Assembly (NCBI GenBank): GCA_046259385.1
Contig: JBJYWI010000143.1
Coordinates: 1-56,004 of the forward strand
Reading direction: 5' to 3'
DNA: 56,004 nucleotides
From: CAVWDI01 sp046259385
GTDB taxonomy: Bacteria; Chloroflexota; Anaerolineae; Anaerolineales; UBA4823
Positions 8,722 to 17,980 of the stretch are shown here, piece after piece. The translations under genes were made by a program, and so were the position numbers. Within the stretch, counting starts at the first letter, position 1, and each line of letters begins with the position of its first letter. The notes beneath the pieces were generated by a model. The model saw only the letters and a program-made list of their open reading frames with translations. It was not told the DNA's origin and did not search any database.

Positions 8722-10458
8722 TTATTTAGCCAGCAAATTCTGTTGATTGAAATTGATAACGTCCCTTTCTCTCTCCCGGTTTAAAATTCGCCGCAGTATT
8801 GCAAGCGTTACCGCATATGTCGAATCCATCCCATAATATGAGAGACTGCCTGCACCCAGGTTTTTCCCTTTACCGAGCGGTGTGTCTGAAGCATAATGCA
8901 TAATGCCCAGATCAAAAGGTAATTCATAAAGGTTTACGATCTCATTGATAGGGTGCCGGTTTGGTCTGTACATTTCGTAAACTGCTGAAAGATATGGACC
9001 GGCTTCCATTTCAATATCAGTATATCCTTCCCGGTAAAAAACATCCATATATCTGGAATTTTGCAGGAAAGTTCCTTGCACGGTTACAGCTTTTTGATTA
9101 TCCAGAACAGTCCCATAGACAAGGTCTGGAACTAAATCTCCAGCTTTGAAACAATTGGTAAATAAAAATGTATTCTGGGAATGCTCATCGTGGACAACGT
9201 TTGAAATCATAACGTCACCGACAACTCCATTCAATGTAGCTGCTTTTCCCATTATATAGATTCCAAGTATAGCACCCACGTTTGTCGCCACTTCGGTGAG
9301 AATGTTATACGCAGCCATTCCTAGGGGATAATCAATATTTAAGATCAATGTATCGTTAAAATTTTCTGGTAACTCTGAATTATTTGAAATCCGCGGATCT
9401 AGAAAATCTGTATTAATTTTCGACAGTTCAATAACCTGTGCTTCAATCTCAAAGGTCTCTCCTGCAGATATCCGGTGAATTCCACACTTCTTTTCATGGT
9501 TTTCCTGTTGCTCAGAAAGGTAACTGCCGCCATTCTCCTGTCGATACTTTCTGATCAAGTAATACAGGAAATTTTCTCTGCTAGAATGAACTATTCCTTC
9601 CGTTATATCCTTCCACTCATTATAGAGTCCGGTATTGCCAGGTTTTTCCAAATACTGGATTAATTCATCCTCGATCCTCCGTGTGAAACCCGAGACAATA
9701 TTTCGTAAACTGTGGGTGTTGCTTGAAACAAAATAAACCTGACTGCCAGTAATTTGTGGAAATTCTTCGACGATATTATCCCACCAGGACCTAGTCGCCC
9801 TGCGATATGCAATCAATGATCCGCTTAATAGCTGGACTCTGAGATCTTTTGGTGAAGAGGCAATTTCTTCCATGTAAGATCCAAAATCTCGATCCCATAT
9901 CGCATATAATCGATCGAAATCCTCTGATGGGACCCCCAGTAATTCAGCTAAAGTTGAATAACCAGCCTGATTTTTGCACAGTTCAGGAATTAAAATCGAT
10001 GAAGGCAACCGGCGTAAATTGTTGTGGAATTTATTCCATTCAATTTGAAAAGCGGTCAATAATGGAATCACGTCATCTATATCAGATCTGCTGGCAATGA
10101 AACAAGCCAGTTGGTCTTCACCATCAAAGTAACAGCGCCGCCGCCTGGCAGGCGCAGAAGAAATGTTCCAATTAGTCACATCTGAGAAACCCGCCCGTTT
10201 AAATACTTCTTCAGATTGTCCAAGAATGACTAGCCGTATTTCCGGCATCTCAATTGGCAGTCTCAACAAGCTATATATGAATGCCGACATATCCAACATT
10301 TCATTTCTTGCGGAAGGATGAAGCAGGGAGTTCATACCAGCATGAACTTCTTCCAGGGAGCGTATTTTGACCTCTGCTGATGAACGCAGTAACGAATAAT
10401 ACGTCCTCTGATAAAGTTCAATTTCTTCTGATTCAGTTGTTGGAATCGTACGTTCCAT
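8722..10458 (-). CDS. 578-residue protein with nucleoside-phosphorylase-like C-terminal motifs
   Basis: I do not recognise a characterised family. The first 350 residues are mainly helical and lack known catalytic motifs. The C-terminal part, from about residue 370, reads like the purine nucleoside phosphorylase / MTA nucleosidase superfamily: MGKAATLNGVVGDVMI near residue 400, TDIEMEAGPYLSAVYE near residue 482 (compare the Met-Glu of VEMEAAA), and MHYASDTPLG near residue 522 (compare RAISD). It also has a run VLDNQKAVTVQGTFLQN. It is the last gene of a tight operon, 19 bases after an FAD-FeS protein of the xanthine dehydrogenase family, so a role with purine bases or nucleosides is plausible but inferred. 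No clear ribosome binding site precedes ATG 10458. Confidence 0.75.
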   Translation of the reverse strand: MERTIPTTESEEIELYQRTYYSLLRSSAEVKIRSLEEVHAGMNSLLHPSARNEMLDMSAFIYSLLRLPIEMPEIRLVILGQSEEVFKRAGFSDVTNWNISSAPARRRRCYFDGEDQLACFIASRSDIDDVIPLLTAFQIEWNKFHNNLRRLPSSILIPELCKNQAGYSTLAELLGVPSEDFDRLYAIWDRDFGSYMEEIASSPKDLRVQLLSGSLIAYRRATRSWWDNIVEEFPQITGSQVYFVSSNTHSLRNIVSGFTRRIEDELIQYLEKPGNTGLYNEWKDITEGIVHSSRENFLYYLIRKYRQENGGSYLSEQQENHEKKCGIHRISAGETFEIEAQVIELSKINTDFLDPRISNNSELPENFNDTLILNIDYPLGMAAYNILTEVATNVGAILGIYIMGKAATLNGVVGDVMISNVVHDEHSQNTFLFTNCFKAGDLVPDLVYGTVLDNQKAVTVQGTFLQNSRYMDVFYREGYTDIEMEAGPYLSAVYEMYRPNRHPINEIVNLYELPFDLGIMHYASDTPLGKGKNLGAGSLSYYGMDSTYAVTLAILRRILNRERERDVINFNQQNLLAK

Positions 10459-10477
10459 TGTTTTAACAGTTGCTGTT

Positions 10478-11920
10478 TTATGGTTTCAGCTGATGGGCTT
10501 TATCAATAGCATTGATTATTTTGTAATAACCGGTACAGCGGCATAAATTTCCTGTGATGGATTGGCGGATTTCATCTGGCGTAGGGTGCGGTTTTTCTTC
10601 AAGCAGTTTAGTTCCCGACATAATAAACCCAGGAGTACAATAACCACATTGGACCGCGCCCTCTGAGATAAACGCCTCCTGAACTTGATTTAACCTGCCA
10701 TCACTAGCCAGGCCCTCGATGGTGACTATTTCAGAAAGATGCGCTCTAGCAGCTGGCACTAGGCAACTCATAACTGCCTTCCCATCCATAAAGACAGTAC
10801 ATGCCCCGCATTCCCCTTCAGCACAACCCTCCTTCGTTCCTATCAAACCGGCTTCCTCCCGTAACAACCTTAGCAAGGACTTGTTGTAACCGTTGTCAAA
10901 TTCATAGTATCTACCGTTCACTTTTAATTTAATTCTTGATCCTGCCTGGTGTTTCGTACTTACTTCCAGTGTTGATTTACCTCCGTTGGTTGAACCTGTA
11001 ACAAGAAGGACAGGACTCGCAGGAACTGCCTTCTTCTCAGTACCGTTCTTAACCTCTCGTAAGCACCGTTCAATACATATTTTTACCATCTCTCTCCGGT
11101 AATCAGAGGATCCCCTTATATCATCAATCGGTTGAGATTCGGTTTTTGCGATCCTACCCGCTTCAGTGATTGTATCCTTACCAAGCTCACGGCCAGTTAA
11201 ATAGTCGGATGTTTTACGTGCATGTATTATTGTCGGTGCCACGGAACCTAAAGTGACAACTGCATTTTGAATTTTTCTTTCACCTCTCGTTGCACTGGCC
11301 CCATCAGAAAACTCAACAATTATCGAGGCATTTACGACAGAAATTGCCTGTGCCTTACGAAGGCCTATTTTTATGAAGGTACCTCGCTGGTATATATTCA
11401 TGGCAGGGAAAAATATATCCACCACAATTTCATCCGGTCTCATAACGGTCGTTCTTACACCAGTGTAGAAATAAGAAAGATTAACAATCCTTTCACTTTT
11501 TCCCGAAAGCAGTTTAATTTTTGCTCCAAGAGCCATCAAAGGAGTGATCGTATCATTTGCCGGCGATGCAGTTATTAGGTTGCCAGCGATAGTTCCCCGA
11601 TTGCGAATTTGAGGCGCCCCGACTTCCCAGGCGGCTTTCGTCAACGGGAATGCTCGTTCTCTTAGTAACTCAGATGATGCGCATTGATTATGTGTTACAA
11701 GAGGACCGATGTGGATATAACCATCTTCATCCTGGTAGATTTTGTCTAACCCCGATACCCGGGTGATATCTACCAGCGTTTTAATCCCTGGGCGAATCCC
11801 CCTCTCAATCTCAATCATTAAATCCGTTGCGCCGGCGATAATTCTAGCCTGTTCACCTTCCTCAGTTAGGATTTGGACAGCATCTTTAATGCTTGTTACA
11901 TTGTAATAACTCTTCCACAT
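10478..11920 (-). CDS. Molybdenum hydroxylase FAD subunit fused to 2Fe-2S subunit
   Basis: The protein has 480 residues. Residues 1-285 are a CoxM/XdhB-type FAD domain, with AGATDLMIEIERG and GAPQIRNRGTIAGN followed by ASPAND. After a low-complexity linker, residues 325-480 are a CoxS/XdhC-type iron-sulfur domain. Its plant-ferredoxin cluster is EGCAEGECGACTVFMDGKAV, and its second cluster uses QCGYCTPGF and LCRCTGY. Such proteins pass electrons from a molybdenum catalytic subunit to FAD. No molybdenum subunit is joined to it here, and both Mo subunits in the window already carry their own FeS domain. It is therefore an orphan electron-transfer module whose partner is elsewhere or shared. A GGAG site precedes ATG 11920. 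Confidence 0.9.
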   Translation of the reverse strand: MWKSYYNVTSIKDAVQILTEEGEQARIIAGATDLMIEIERGIRPGIKTLVDITRVSGLDKIYQDEDGYIHIGPLVTHNQCASSELLRERAFPLTKAAWEVGAPQIRNRGTIAGNLITASPANDTITPLMALGAKIKLLSGKSERIVNLSYFYTGVRTTVMRPDEIVVDIFFPAMNIYQRGTFIKIGLRKAQAISVVNASIIVEFSDGASATRGERKIQNAVVTLGSVAPTIIHARKTSDYLTGRELGKDTITEAGRIAKTESQPIDDIRGSSDYRREMVKICIERCLREVKNGTEKKAVPASPVLLVTGSTNGGKSTLEVSTKHQAGSRIKLKVNGRYYEFDNGYNKSLLRLLREEAGLIGTKEGCAEGECGACTVFMDGKAVMSCLVPAARAHLSEIVTIEGLASDGRLNQVQEAFISEGAVQCGYCTPGFIMSGTKLLEEKPHPTPDEIRQSITGNLCRCTGYYKIINAIDKAHQLKP

Positions 11921-11957
11921 ACTCTGCTCCGCATCATTGATTTATTTAAATCTATCC

Positions 11958-13304
11958 TTATTCCTCCAGCAAACCGAGAATTATCGGCAATAATTGTTTT
12001 TTGCGGGAGACAACACCTCTTGCCATCCGGGTTCCATCGGTCTCTCGGGGGTAAGGTAAGTCGTCTAAAATTGGCGGCGCATTCTCTATTAATAACCTGC
12101 TCCCATTCTCTACAACGTCTGTAACCATCAGCATTGTGAAGTTCAATCCATTCTTCTCCCGTAAAGATTTTAATGCGCTCAACAGGTCCGCCTGCATTTC
12201 AGATAACTGCACTAAATCTGTAACTTCAACCTGTGCGATAGCAAATTTATACACACCAGCTTCATACATCTTAAGATCTGTATTCACAATCTCATCAGGT
12301 TCACGGGTAGCCAGCACTGCTCCAGCATTAATTACCTGCTCGCCAAACGTCTCAATCGTTTCCCCTGCAAGCGGACCAGAAGGGATAAACGACCAGCGGG
12401 CTAATCTTTCAGCAGCCTGGTGATCTCGGTCAGTTGTAGTTGGTGAGGTGAAAATCAGAGTATCAGAAAGCAGTCCTGCTAATAAAACCCCGGCAATATG
12501 GGGTGGCGCGCTTAATCCAGCGTCTTCAATCCTTTCCGCCACCAATGTACTTGTACTTCCAACAATATCCACGGAGAACCTTATCGGAATGTGGGTTGAC
12601 ATATTCCCTAACCGATGATGGTCGAGAATTTCCACCAGCTCAGCTTCCTCCACGGCGCCTAAAGACTGACCGGGTTCATTATGATCGACCAATATAATCC
12701 GTATTCTGGGTGGGTTTAGAACATCTCTCTGTCGTGCTACTCCCAGGTAAACTCCCTGTTCATCCACGATAATAAATTCATTATGCTCTTCTCGTAAAAT
12801 TCGATTGATAACGTCCCTGATGCGTGTGCTGGCTTGGAATTTCGGGACTTTTGTATCGCAGGCTTCCCTGGACGGCAAGTCAAGTAGTTCGGCTATGCGC
12901 ATCTCCTGGCTGCGAGGATGCGGACCGACATATTTACTTAAATATTTAAATAAACTGAAACCCGTGATCAACCCAAAAGGAATACCATTTTCACGGTTTA
13001 CAATTGGCACGATACCGCCAGTTCTGGTTAATATTGCCCAGGCTTCCCTCAAAGGACTATCTGGCTCTGCTGTGTCCAGACGGCGAGCAACTGACTCAAA
13101 GCGCGGTGAAGCGTCGGTCAAGAGTGTAGGAGGATCGATACCAAGCTTGTTTAAAACCCAGGTGGTCTGAGGGTTGATCGCCCCGGCCCGGGCTGGAATA
13201 ATTTCTCCTCCCTCGCTCTCGCCTAGGAACCAGGCGTAACCGATTGCAGAAGCGATGGAATCCGTATCAGGATTTACATGACCTATTACATAAGTTGGAC
13301 TCAT
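11958..13304 (-). CDS. ppaC: CBS-domain family II (manganese-dependent) inorganic pyrophosphatase
   Basis: The 448-residue protein splits PPi to phosphate. The N-terminal DHH domain has GHVNPDTDSIASAIGYAW (residues 8-25). Two CBS motifs are inserted at about residues 70-195 (GIVPIVNRENGIPFGLI and EFIIVDEQGVYLGV). The DHH half then resumes with ILVDHNEPGQS, VEILDHHRLGN and STSTLVAERIEDAGL. The DHHA2 C-terminus ends with the substrate-binding SRKKQLLP. This matches regulated CBS-PPases, which respond to adenine nucleotides. There is no DRTGG domain between the CBS pair. The gene lies inside a molybdenum hydroxylase operon (102 bases after the FeS-Mo gene, 37 before the FAD-FeS gene), an uncommon place for a PPase. 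Confidence 0.92.
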   Translation of the reverse strand: MSPTYVIGHVNPDTDSIASAIGYAWFLGESEGGEIIPARAGAINPQTTWVLNKLGIDPPTLLTDASPRFESVARRLDTAEPDSPLREAWAILTRTGGIVPIVNRENGIPFGLITGFSLFKYLSKYVGPHPRSQEMRIAELLDLPSREACDTKVPKFQASTRIRDVINRILREEHNEFIIVDEQGVYLGVARQRDVLNPPRIRIILVDHNEPGQSLGAVEEAELVEILDHHRLGNMSTHIPIRFSVDIVGSTSTLVAERIEDAGLSAPPHIAGVLLAGLLSDTLIFTSPTTTDRDHQAAERLARWSFIPSGPLAGETIETFGEQVINAGAVLATREPDEIVNTDLKMYEAGVYKFAIAQVEVTDLVQLSEMQADLLSALKSLREKNGLNFTMLMVTDVVENGSRLLIENAPPILDDLPYPRETDGTRMARGVVSRKKQLLPIILGLLEE

Positions 13305-13406
13305 ATTACTTATTTACTATCCTAGATTATTTTTATACCGTGAACCTCTAGTGAAACCTTTTTACATCTGAGATTTATCTCAGGCTAAACGAATTTTATA
13401 CCTGAT

Positions 13407-16400
13407 TTATTTATTCAATTCCCTCCAGACTTTCTCTGGGAGAATTGGATTATGGTCAATATTCACTCCACAGGCATTCAAGACGGCATTTCCCACTGCC
13501 GGCGCTACGCCATCCATTGGTATTTCAGCAACAGCTTTTACTCCAAACGGATGAGTGGGTTCAAACGTTTCAACAAATATCGTCTCCAATTCGGGCATCT
13601 CATTTGCCTGAAAAATATGGTAATCTCTCAGATCCTTCTCCCTAATATCTCCTTTATCGTCATAACACATCTCTTCACAAACTGCATACCCGAGAGCCTG
13701 AGTCATCCCGCCTTCAACCTGCCCGGAGGCAGTGACGGGATTGACAATCACACCTGAATCAACAGCCATGACCAGTTTATCAACAGTAACCTGGCCCGTT
13801 TCGACATCTACAGTTACTTCTGCAAATTGAGCCGCAAATGGAGGTGGAGAAACTTCAGACATGTAAGAAGCAATTCCCATAATTTGTTCCTGATCTTCAT
13901 GATGCAGGGAATTATGGCCAATTTCAGATAATGTTATAGAACGGTTTTCGCCAGCTATCGCCAACCGGTCACGTAAAATGATCTCCTCTGGCAAAACTGG
14001 CTTCGCGTTCTTTTGATGGTCCTTGTCAACATTGAACATTTTCGCGGCTCGCGATTTAATTTTTTCAGCTACTTGCTCTGCTGCTTTTACTACTGCGGCA
14101 CCTGAAATATATGTAGTGCTTGAAGCATACGCCCCCTTGTCAAAAGGTGTGAAATCTGTATCTGAAGAATACACAATTACATCATCTAAAGGGACACCCA
14201 GTAATTCTGCCGCCATTTGAGCAAGAACAGTGTCTGAGCCTGTTCCCAAATCTGTAGCGCCAACCAGTAAATTAAATGATCCATCATCGTTCATCTTAAT
14301 ACTGGCACTGCCCATATCAAGATAAGGAATTGCAGTGCCCTGCATTACCAGCGCAGCGCCAATACCTCTTTTTAGATATCGTTTATCCGAACCTGTTCTC
14401 CATTCCTCGTTATTAAATTTCTGATCCCAGCCAATCGCAGCTTTACCCTGAGCAACGCATTCTTCCAAACCACAGGTTTCAATGATTTCAGGTCTTGGTT
14501 CTCTACCTTCACTCCAGGCAGTACTGAATGGGTGCAGTTCTCCAGCTCTGAGGGCGTTTTTCAGCCGAAATTCAAGCGGATCGAATCCCATTTCACGCGC
14601 GATTTTTTCCATCTGACGCTCGACAGCCCAATACCCTTGAGGGACCCCATAACCGCGGTATGCGCCGGCTGGAGCCGTATTGGTGTAAACAATATCAGCA
14701 TGAAATTGTATATTTGGCGATTTTCGATATTCGCCATCACCAACATATAACGCCATAGACTTATGGCCTGTATTCCCTGTAACGGTTAGCGCGTGTGAAC
14801 CATATGCGCCTGTATCGGTCAGCACTTTCATTTTATTTGCAGTGATAGAACCATCCTGTTTAATTCCGGTTTTCATCTGAATTCTCATCGGATGACGTGC
14901 CCTTGAAGCGATAAATTCTTCTTCGCGAGTGTACTCGTAATAAACCGGGCGACCGGTTGCAATAGTCAAATGTGCCGCGACATCTTCGACCAAAACTTCC
15001 TGTTTCCCGCCGAATCCACCCCCGATGCGTGGTTTAATCACTCGAATCCTTTTTATTGGCAGTTCCAGAACTGGCGCAAGTATTCTGCGTACATGGAAAG
15101 GTACCTGGGTGCTTGTTCGGATTACAAGGCGGTCATCTTCATCCCAGTAGGTAATAACGACATGCGGTTCAATGTGTGCTTGCTGTACTTTTGGAACGCT
15201 GTATTCGTACTCAAAAATATGATCAGCTTCTGAAAATCCTTTTTCGATATCCCCAATATCAATATGAATATAAGCAGCCAGATTTTTATCCGGGTCCGAA
15301 TCAGCAAAATTGACATATTCCTTTTCCGGGTGAATTTTCACTGCTTCGGGGTTCATTGATTTCTCAGGATCCAGAATTGCCGGAAGCGGTTCATACTCTA
15401 CCTCTATTAAACTTATAGCTTTACTGGCAATTTCTTCTGTTTCCGCGGCTACAAATGCAACCCGGTCTCCTACAAATCTAACCCGATTATCCAACGAGAA
15501 AGTATCCAAAGGTCCTGGAATTGGATCAGATTGCCCAGCTGTAGAAAATATTTTTCGGGGAATATCTTTCCATGTTAACACCGCTGCAACACCGGGCAAC
15601 TCCAACGCTTTGCTGGTGTCAATACTTTTTATGAGAGCATGTGCATGGGGGCTATGAAGCACCTTGGCATAAAGCATATTTCGCCTGTGAATATCAGCGG
15701 TAAAGGCTGGTTTACCCTGAACCAGTTTGAGAGCATCCACTTTGACCTCTGGTTTTCCAACACTCGTCTTTTCTCCAACTTCCGATACGACATGCATACG
15801 GGGTAAAACCTGTGTTCTGGTATTTACTGTTGAATAACCAGTCAAATTGATATCGCCACCAGGTGTTTCATCTTCCGGATTTATATGTTCAAACGGCTTC
15901 TCATAGATCAGATTATCGAAGTCAGATTTCCCTGGGAACATAATCGGTCCAATTTGCTCTCCCCTCATCCTCGCAGCAGCTATTTGGACAGCCTGAACAG
16001 GTTTTAAGTACCCTGTACACCGGCACAGAACACCAGAAAGTGCTTCCCTGATCTGCACTTCGCTAGGATTTGGATTGAGATCTAATAGCTGTTTTGCCGC
16101 CAGGATTTGGGCAGGGGTGCAAAAACCACATTGGATAGCACCTGTTTCAACAAATGCCTCCTGGATAGGATGAAGGCCTTTAGATTCCTTCCAACCCAAT
16201 TCAGGATGTTTGCCGAGCGACTCAATTGTCCGAATTTCGTGTCCTTCAGCCTGGGCTGAAAGATAGACACAAGAATTTACAGTTCTACCATCCACCAATA
16301 CCCCGCAAGCGCCACACTCGCCGGTTTCACAGCCGTGCTTTACGCCAAAAAAACCGAGATTGCGCAGGGTCTTTAAGAGGACTTCTCCGGGTTGGATATT

Positions 16401-16442
16401 TAAATCAAAAGATTGATTGTTTATTTGAAGGATTACCTTCAT
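13407..16442 (-). CDS. Molybdenum hydroxylase, fused 2Fe-2S and Mo catalytic subunit (xanthine dehydrogenase family)
   Basis: I place the start at ATG 16442, because GGAAGG lies 6 bases upstream of it. The frame also opens at 16472 and 16448. The N-terminal 160 residues bind two 2Fe-2S clusters (HGCETGECGACGVLVDG, then QCGFCTPAQI and LCRCTGY). From about residue 235 the Mo domain follows: KVDALKLVQGKPAFTADI, IGGGFGGKQEV (pterin contact), APAGAYRGYGVPQGYWAVE, GATDLGTGSDTVLAQMAAE and YASSTTYISGAAV. The catalytic glutamate is probably in GVKAVAEIPM. Enzymes of this type hydroxylate N-heterocycles or aldehydes. The substrate is not decidable here. The FAD partner is the gene just upstream (16501-17292). 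Confidence 0.92.
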   Translation of the reverse strand: MKVILQINNQSFDLNIQPGEVLLKTLRNLGFFGVKHGCETGECGACGVLVDGRTVNSCVYLSAQAEGHEIRTIESLGKHPELGWKESKGLHPIQEAFVETGAIQCGFCTPAQILAAKQLLDLNPNPSEVQIREALSGVLCRCTGYLKPVQAVQIAAARMRGEQIGPIMFPGKSDFDNLIYEKPFEHINPEDETPGGDINLTGYSTVNTRTQVLPRMHVVSEVGEKTSVGKPEVKVDALKLVQGKPAFTADIHRRNMLYAKVLHSPHAHALIKSIDTSKALELPGVAAVLTWKDIPRKIFSTAGQSDPIPGPLDTFSLDNRVRFVGDRVAFVAAETEEIASKAISLIEVEYEPLPAILDPEKSMNPEAVKIHPEKEYVNFADSDPDKNLAAYIHIDIGDIEKGFSEADHIFEYEYSVPKVQQAHIEPHVVITYWDEDDRLVIRTSTQVPFHVRRILAPVLELPIKRIRVIKPRIGGGFGGKQEVLVEDVAAHLTIATGRPVYYEYTREEEFIASRARHPMRIQMKTGIKQDGSITANKMKVLTDTGAYGSHALTVTGNTGHKSMALYVGDGEYRKSPNIQFHADIVYTNTAPAGAYRGYGVPQGYWAVERQMEKIAREMGFDPLEFRLKNALRAGELHPFSTAWSEGREPRPEIIETCGLEECVAQGKAAIGWDQKFNNEEWRTGSDKRYLKRGIGAALVMQGTAIPYLDMGSASIKMNDDGSFNLLVGATDLGTGSDTVLAQMAAELLGVPLDDVIVYSSDTDFTPFDKGAYASSTTYISGAAVVKAAEQVAEKIKSRAAKMFNVDKDHQKNAKPVLPEEIILRDRLAIAGENRSITLSEIGHNSLHHEDQEQIMGIASYMSEVSPPPFAAQFAEVTVDVETGQVTVDKLVMAVDSGVIVNPVTASGQVEGGMTQALGYAVCEEMCYDDKGDIREKDLRDYHIFQANEMPELETIFVETFEPTHPFGVKAVAEIPMDGVAPAVGNAVLNACGVNIDHNPILPEKVWRELNK

Positions 16443-16500
16443 ATTCATCCTTCCATGACTATGTTTCGCCAATGCTTATTCGTATACTTATCAAAAGAAT

Positions 16501-17292
16501 CTAGCTAACACTTATCAGGTTTACACATCGTTTTGCTAACATACCCGCAATTTGACTCCTGTATTCTGAGGACGCCCAATGGTCATTTGCCTGGCTGTAT
16601 GCATCTTCTGCAGCAATTTGAATCCCACCTTCATCAGTACCGTCAAAAAACATTTTCGGGTAATCCCCATACCCACCGAGGGCGCCTCTGATGCGATTAG
16701 AAGGCCACTTGTTTACCGCACAGCACACAATTGGTAAATCCGCTGGTGTTCTAGCAACAAATTGATAAACAAAATTTGTATTATTGGGAATTTCAAACTC
16801 AAGTATCAATTTACCTCGATTACCCTTTTTCCAGAGAGGAAACAAATCTCCTATATTTATCCTCTCGGCTTCTCCATCTTGTGATATTACTTTTACCACC
16901 GCATCCAGAGCCAATAAACTTGTCACAAAAGCGGAACGACCATCGGCAGATACGACGGTGCCAGCGATTGAGGCGACCTGACGCAGATTGAAGGAAGCTT
17001 CATGACGGATTGCCTTTTCAAGTTCAGATTTTCCAGCAAATGAATCTGGCTCAAGCCCCGTAAAGAAATCTAAAAGATTCTGCAGTGTGACTTTTGCGCC
17101 GAAAAAGAATGAATTTTGGTTTTTCTGAAGTTGATTTAAATTCAAGTCCTGTAAATCAACAACCGCAAATTCCTCATCCCCAGGTTGGTTTATAGATGAT
17201 CCTCCTCCCAGCGGATAAGTCCGGGGATTAGAACGCCCGATTAGTTCCAACGCCTCTTTCAACTCCTTGGGACGGTGATATTCAATTATCAT
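16501..17292 (-). CDS. Molybdenum hydroxylase FAD-binding subunit
   Basis: This 263-residue protein belongs to the CoxM/XdhB FAD-binding family. The N-terminal MIIEYHRPKELKEAL and YPLGGGSSINQPG correspond to the flavin-binding start. RHEASFNLRQVASIAGTVVS matches the RNxATIGGN-type flavin motif, though with divergent residues (LRQVASIAGTV). The C-terminal CO-dehydrogenase flavoprotein domain is present but short, so the protein is about 20-30 residues smaller than usual. It ends 58 bases before the preferred start of the FeS-Mo gene, so the two form one enzyme. The divergence may mean altered FAD binding. Confidence 0.86.
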   Translation of the reverse strand: MIIEYHRPKELKEALELIGRSNPRTYPLGGGSSINQPGDEEFAVVDLQDLNLNQLQKNQNSFFFGAKVTLQNLLDFFTGLEPDSFAGKSELEKAIRHEASFNLRQVASIAGTVVSADGRSAFVTSLLALDAVVKVISQDGEAERINIGDLFPLWKKGNRGKLILEFEIPNNTNFVYQFVARTPADLPIVCCAVNKWPSNRIRGALGGYGDYPKMFFDGTDEGGIQIAAEDAYSQANDHWASSEYRSQIAGMLAKRCVNLISVS

Positions 17293-17336
17293 AATTCTTC
17301 CATAGTATCCAAGAACATACGGCTTTTGAATTAAGC

Positions 17337-17807
17337 CTAAATCTCAGCGGCATAAACTCTCCATCCTAGCTCTTCAGGATCGAGTGATTTCATTTCCTTC
17401 TCTGGGATATCAACCAACAAAGCTTCCGCCTCCGCAAGCACCTCGCCATTAAGATTGTATATCACCCCCTGAGCTACTACAGTTCTCCTTTTGCTATCCA
17501 CGACTTTTCCAACAAGGTGTAGTTTTTCTCCTGTTGGGACATGCTGGCGGTAACGGATATTCAAACGGGCTGTAAACATGAATCTTGGTTTGTCGCCTCC
17601 AAGATTTACCCTTGCAGTTACTTCATCAAGCATTGCCGCCACAACTCCACCGTGTACAATACCTGGATAGCCCTGGAATTCATCATTTACCGTGTAATCG
17701 GCTCTGACCTCTCCAGATCCTGAGTTATAAAAACGCATTTTCATACCGATTTTACTATCCAAGCCACACGCGAAACACATGCTTGAATTTGGCTGCAGTG
17801 ATTTCAA
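17337..17807 (-). CDS. PaaI-type hotdog thioesterase
   Basis: The protein has 156 residues and starts at TTG 17807, with AAGGAG 9 bases upstream. The hotdog-fold signature is GYPGIVHGGVVAAMLDEVTA, the HGG-x-D/E pattern of the PaaI/YbgC group that hydrolyses acyl-CoA or related thioesters. A short Cys-containing N-terminus (SMCFACGLDSKIGMKMRF) precedes it and is common in PaaI-like proteins of the 4HBT family. It is the first gene of the minus-strand operon leading to the molybdenum hydroxylase, so its substrate may be an acyl-CoA product of ring breakdown. That is inference. Confidence 0.85.
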   Translation of the reverse strand: MKSLQPNSSMCFACGLDSKIGMKMRFYNSGSGEVRADYTVNDEFQGYPGIVHGGVVAAMLDEVTARVNLGGDKPRFMFTARLNIRYRQHVPTGEKLHLVGKVVDSKRRTVVAQGVIYNLNGEVLAEAEALLVDIPEKEMKSLDPEELGWRVYAAEI

Positions 17808-17980
17808 ATTAATAATCTCCTTATTCTAAATCGAAGTAATTGAAAATTAATTGATAAATGAAAAGCGGGTCAATCTTTCCTCATAATTATACTATCCAGT
17901 CAGGATTGACGCTCTTTAAGGTATAATTTCTGCATCACTTAATCAATTTAGGAGGCCTATATAAACATAATTTAGCGGGA

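Noticed and set aside
16501..17292. The divergent FAD motif as evidence of a pseudogene
   Set aside because: The frame is intact, correctly spaced in the operon and retains the domain layout.
17906..17927. TTGACG and TATAAT before the glmS ribozyme as a promoter pair
   Set aside because: The boxes are only 11 bases apart, too close for a sigma-70 pair. The TATAAT may still be used with another upstream element.
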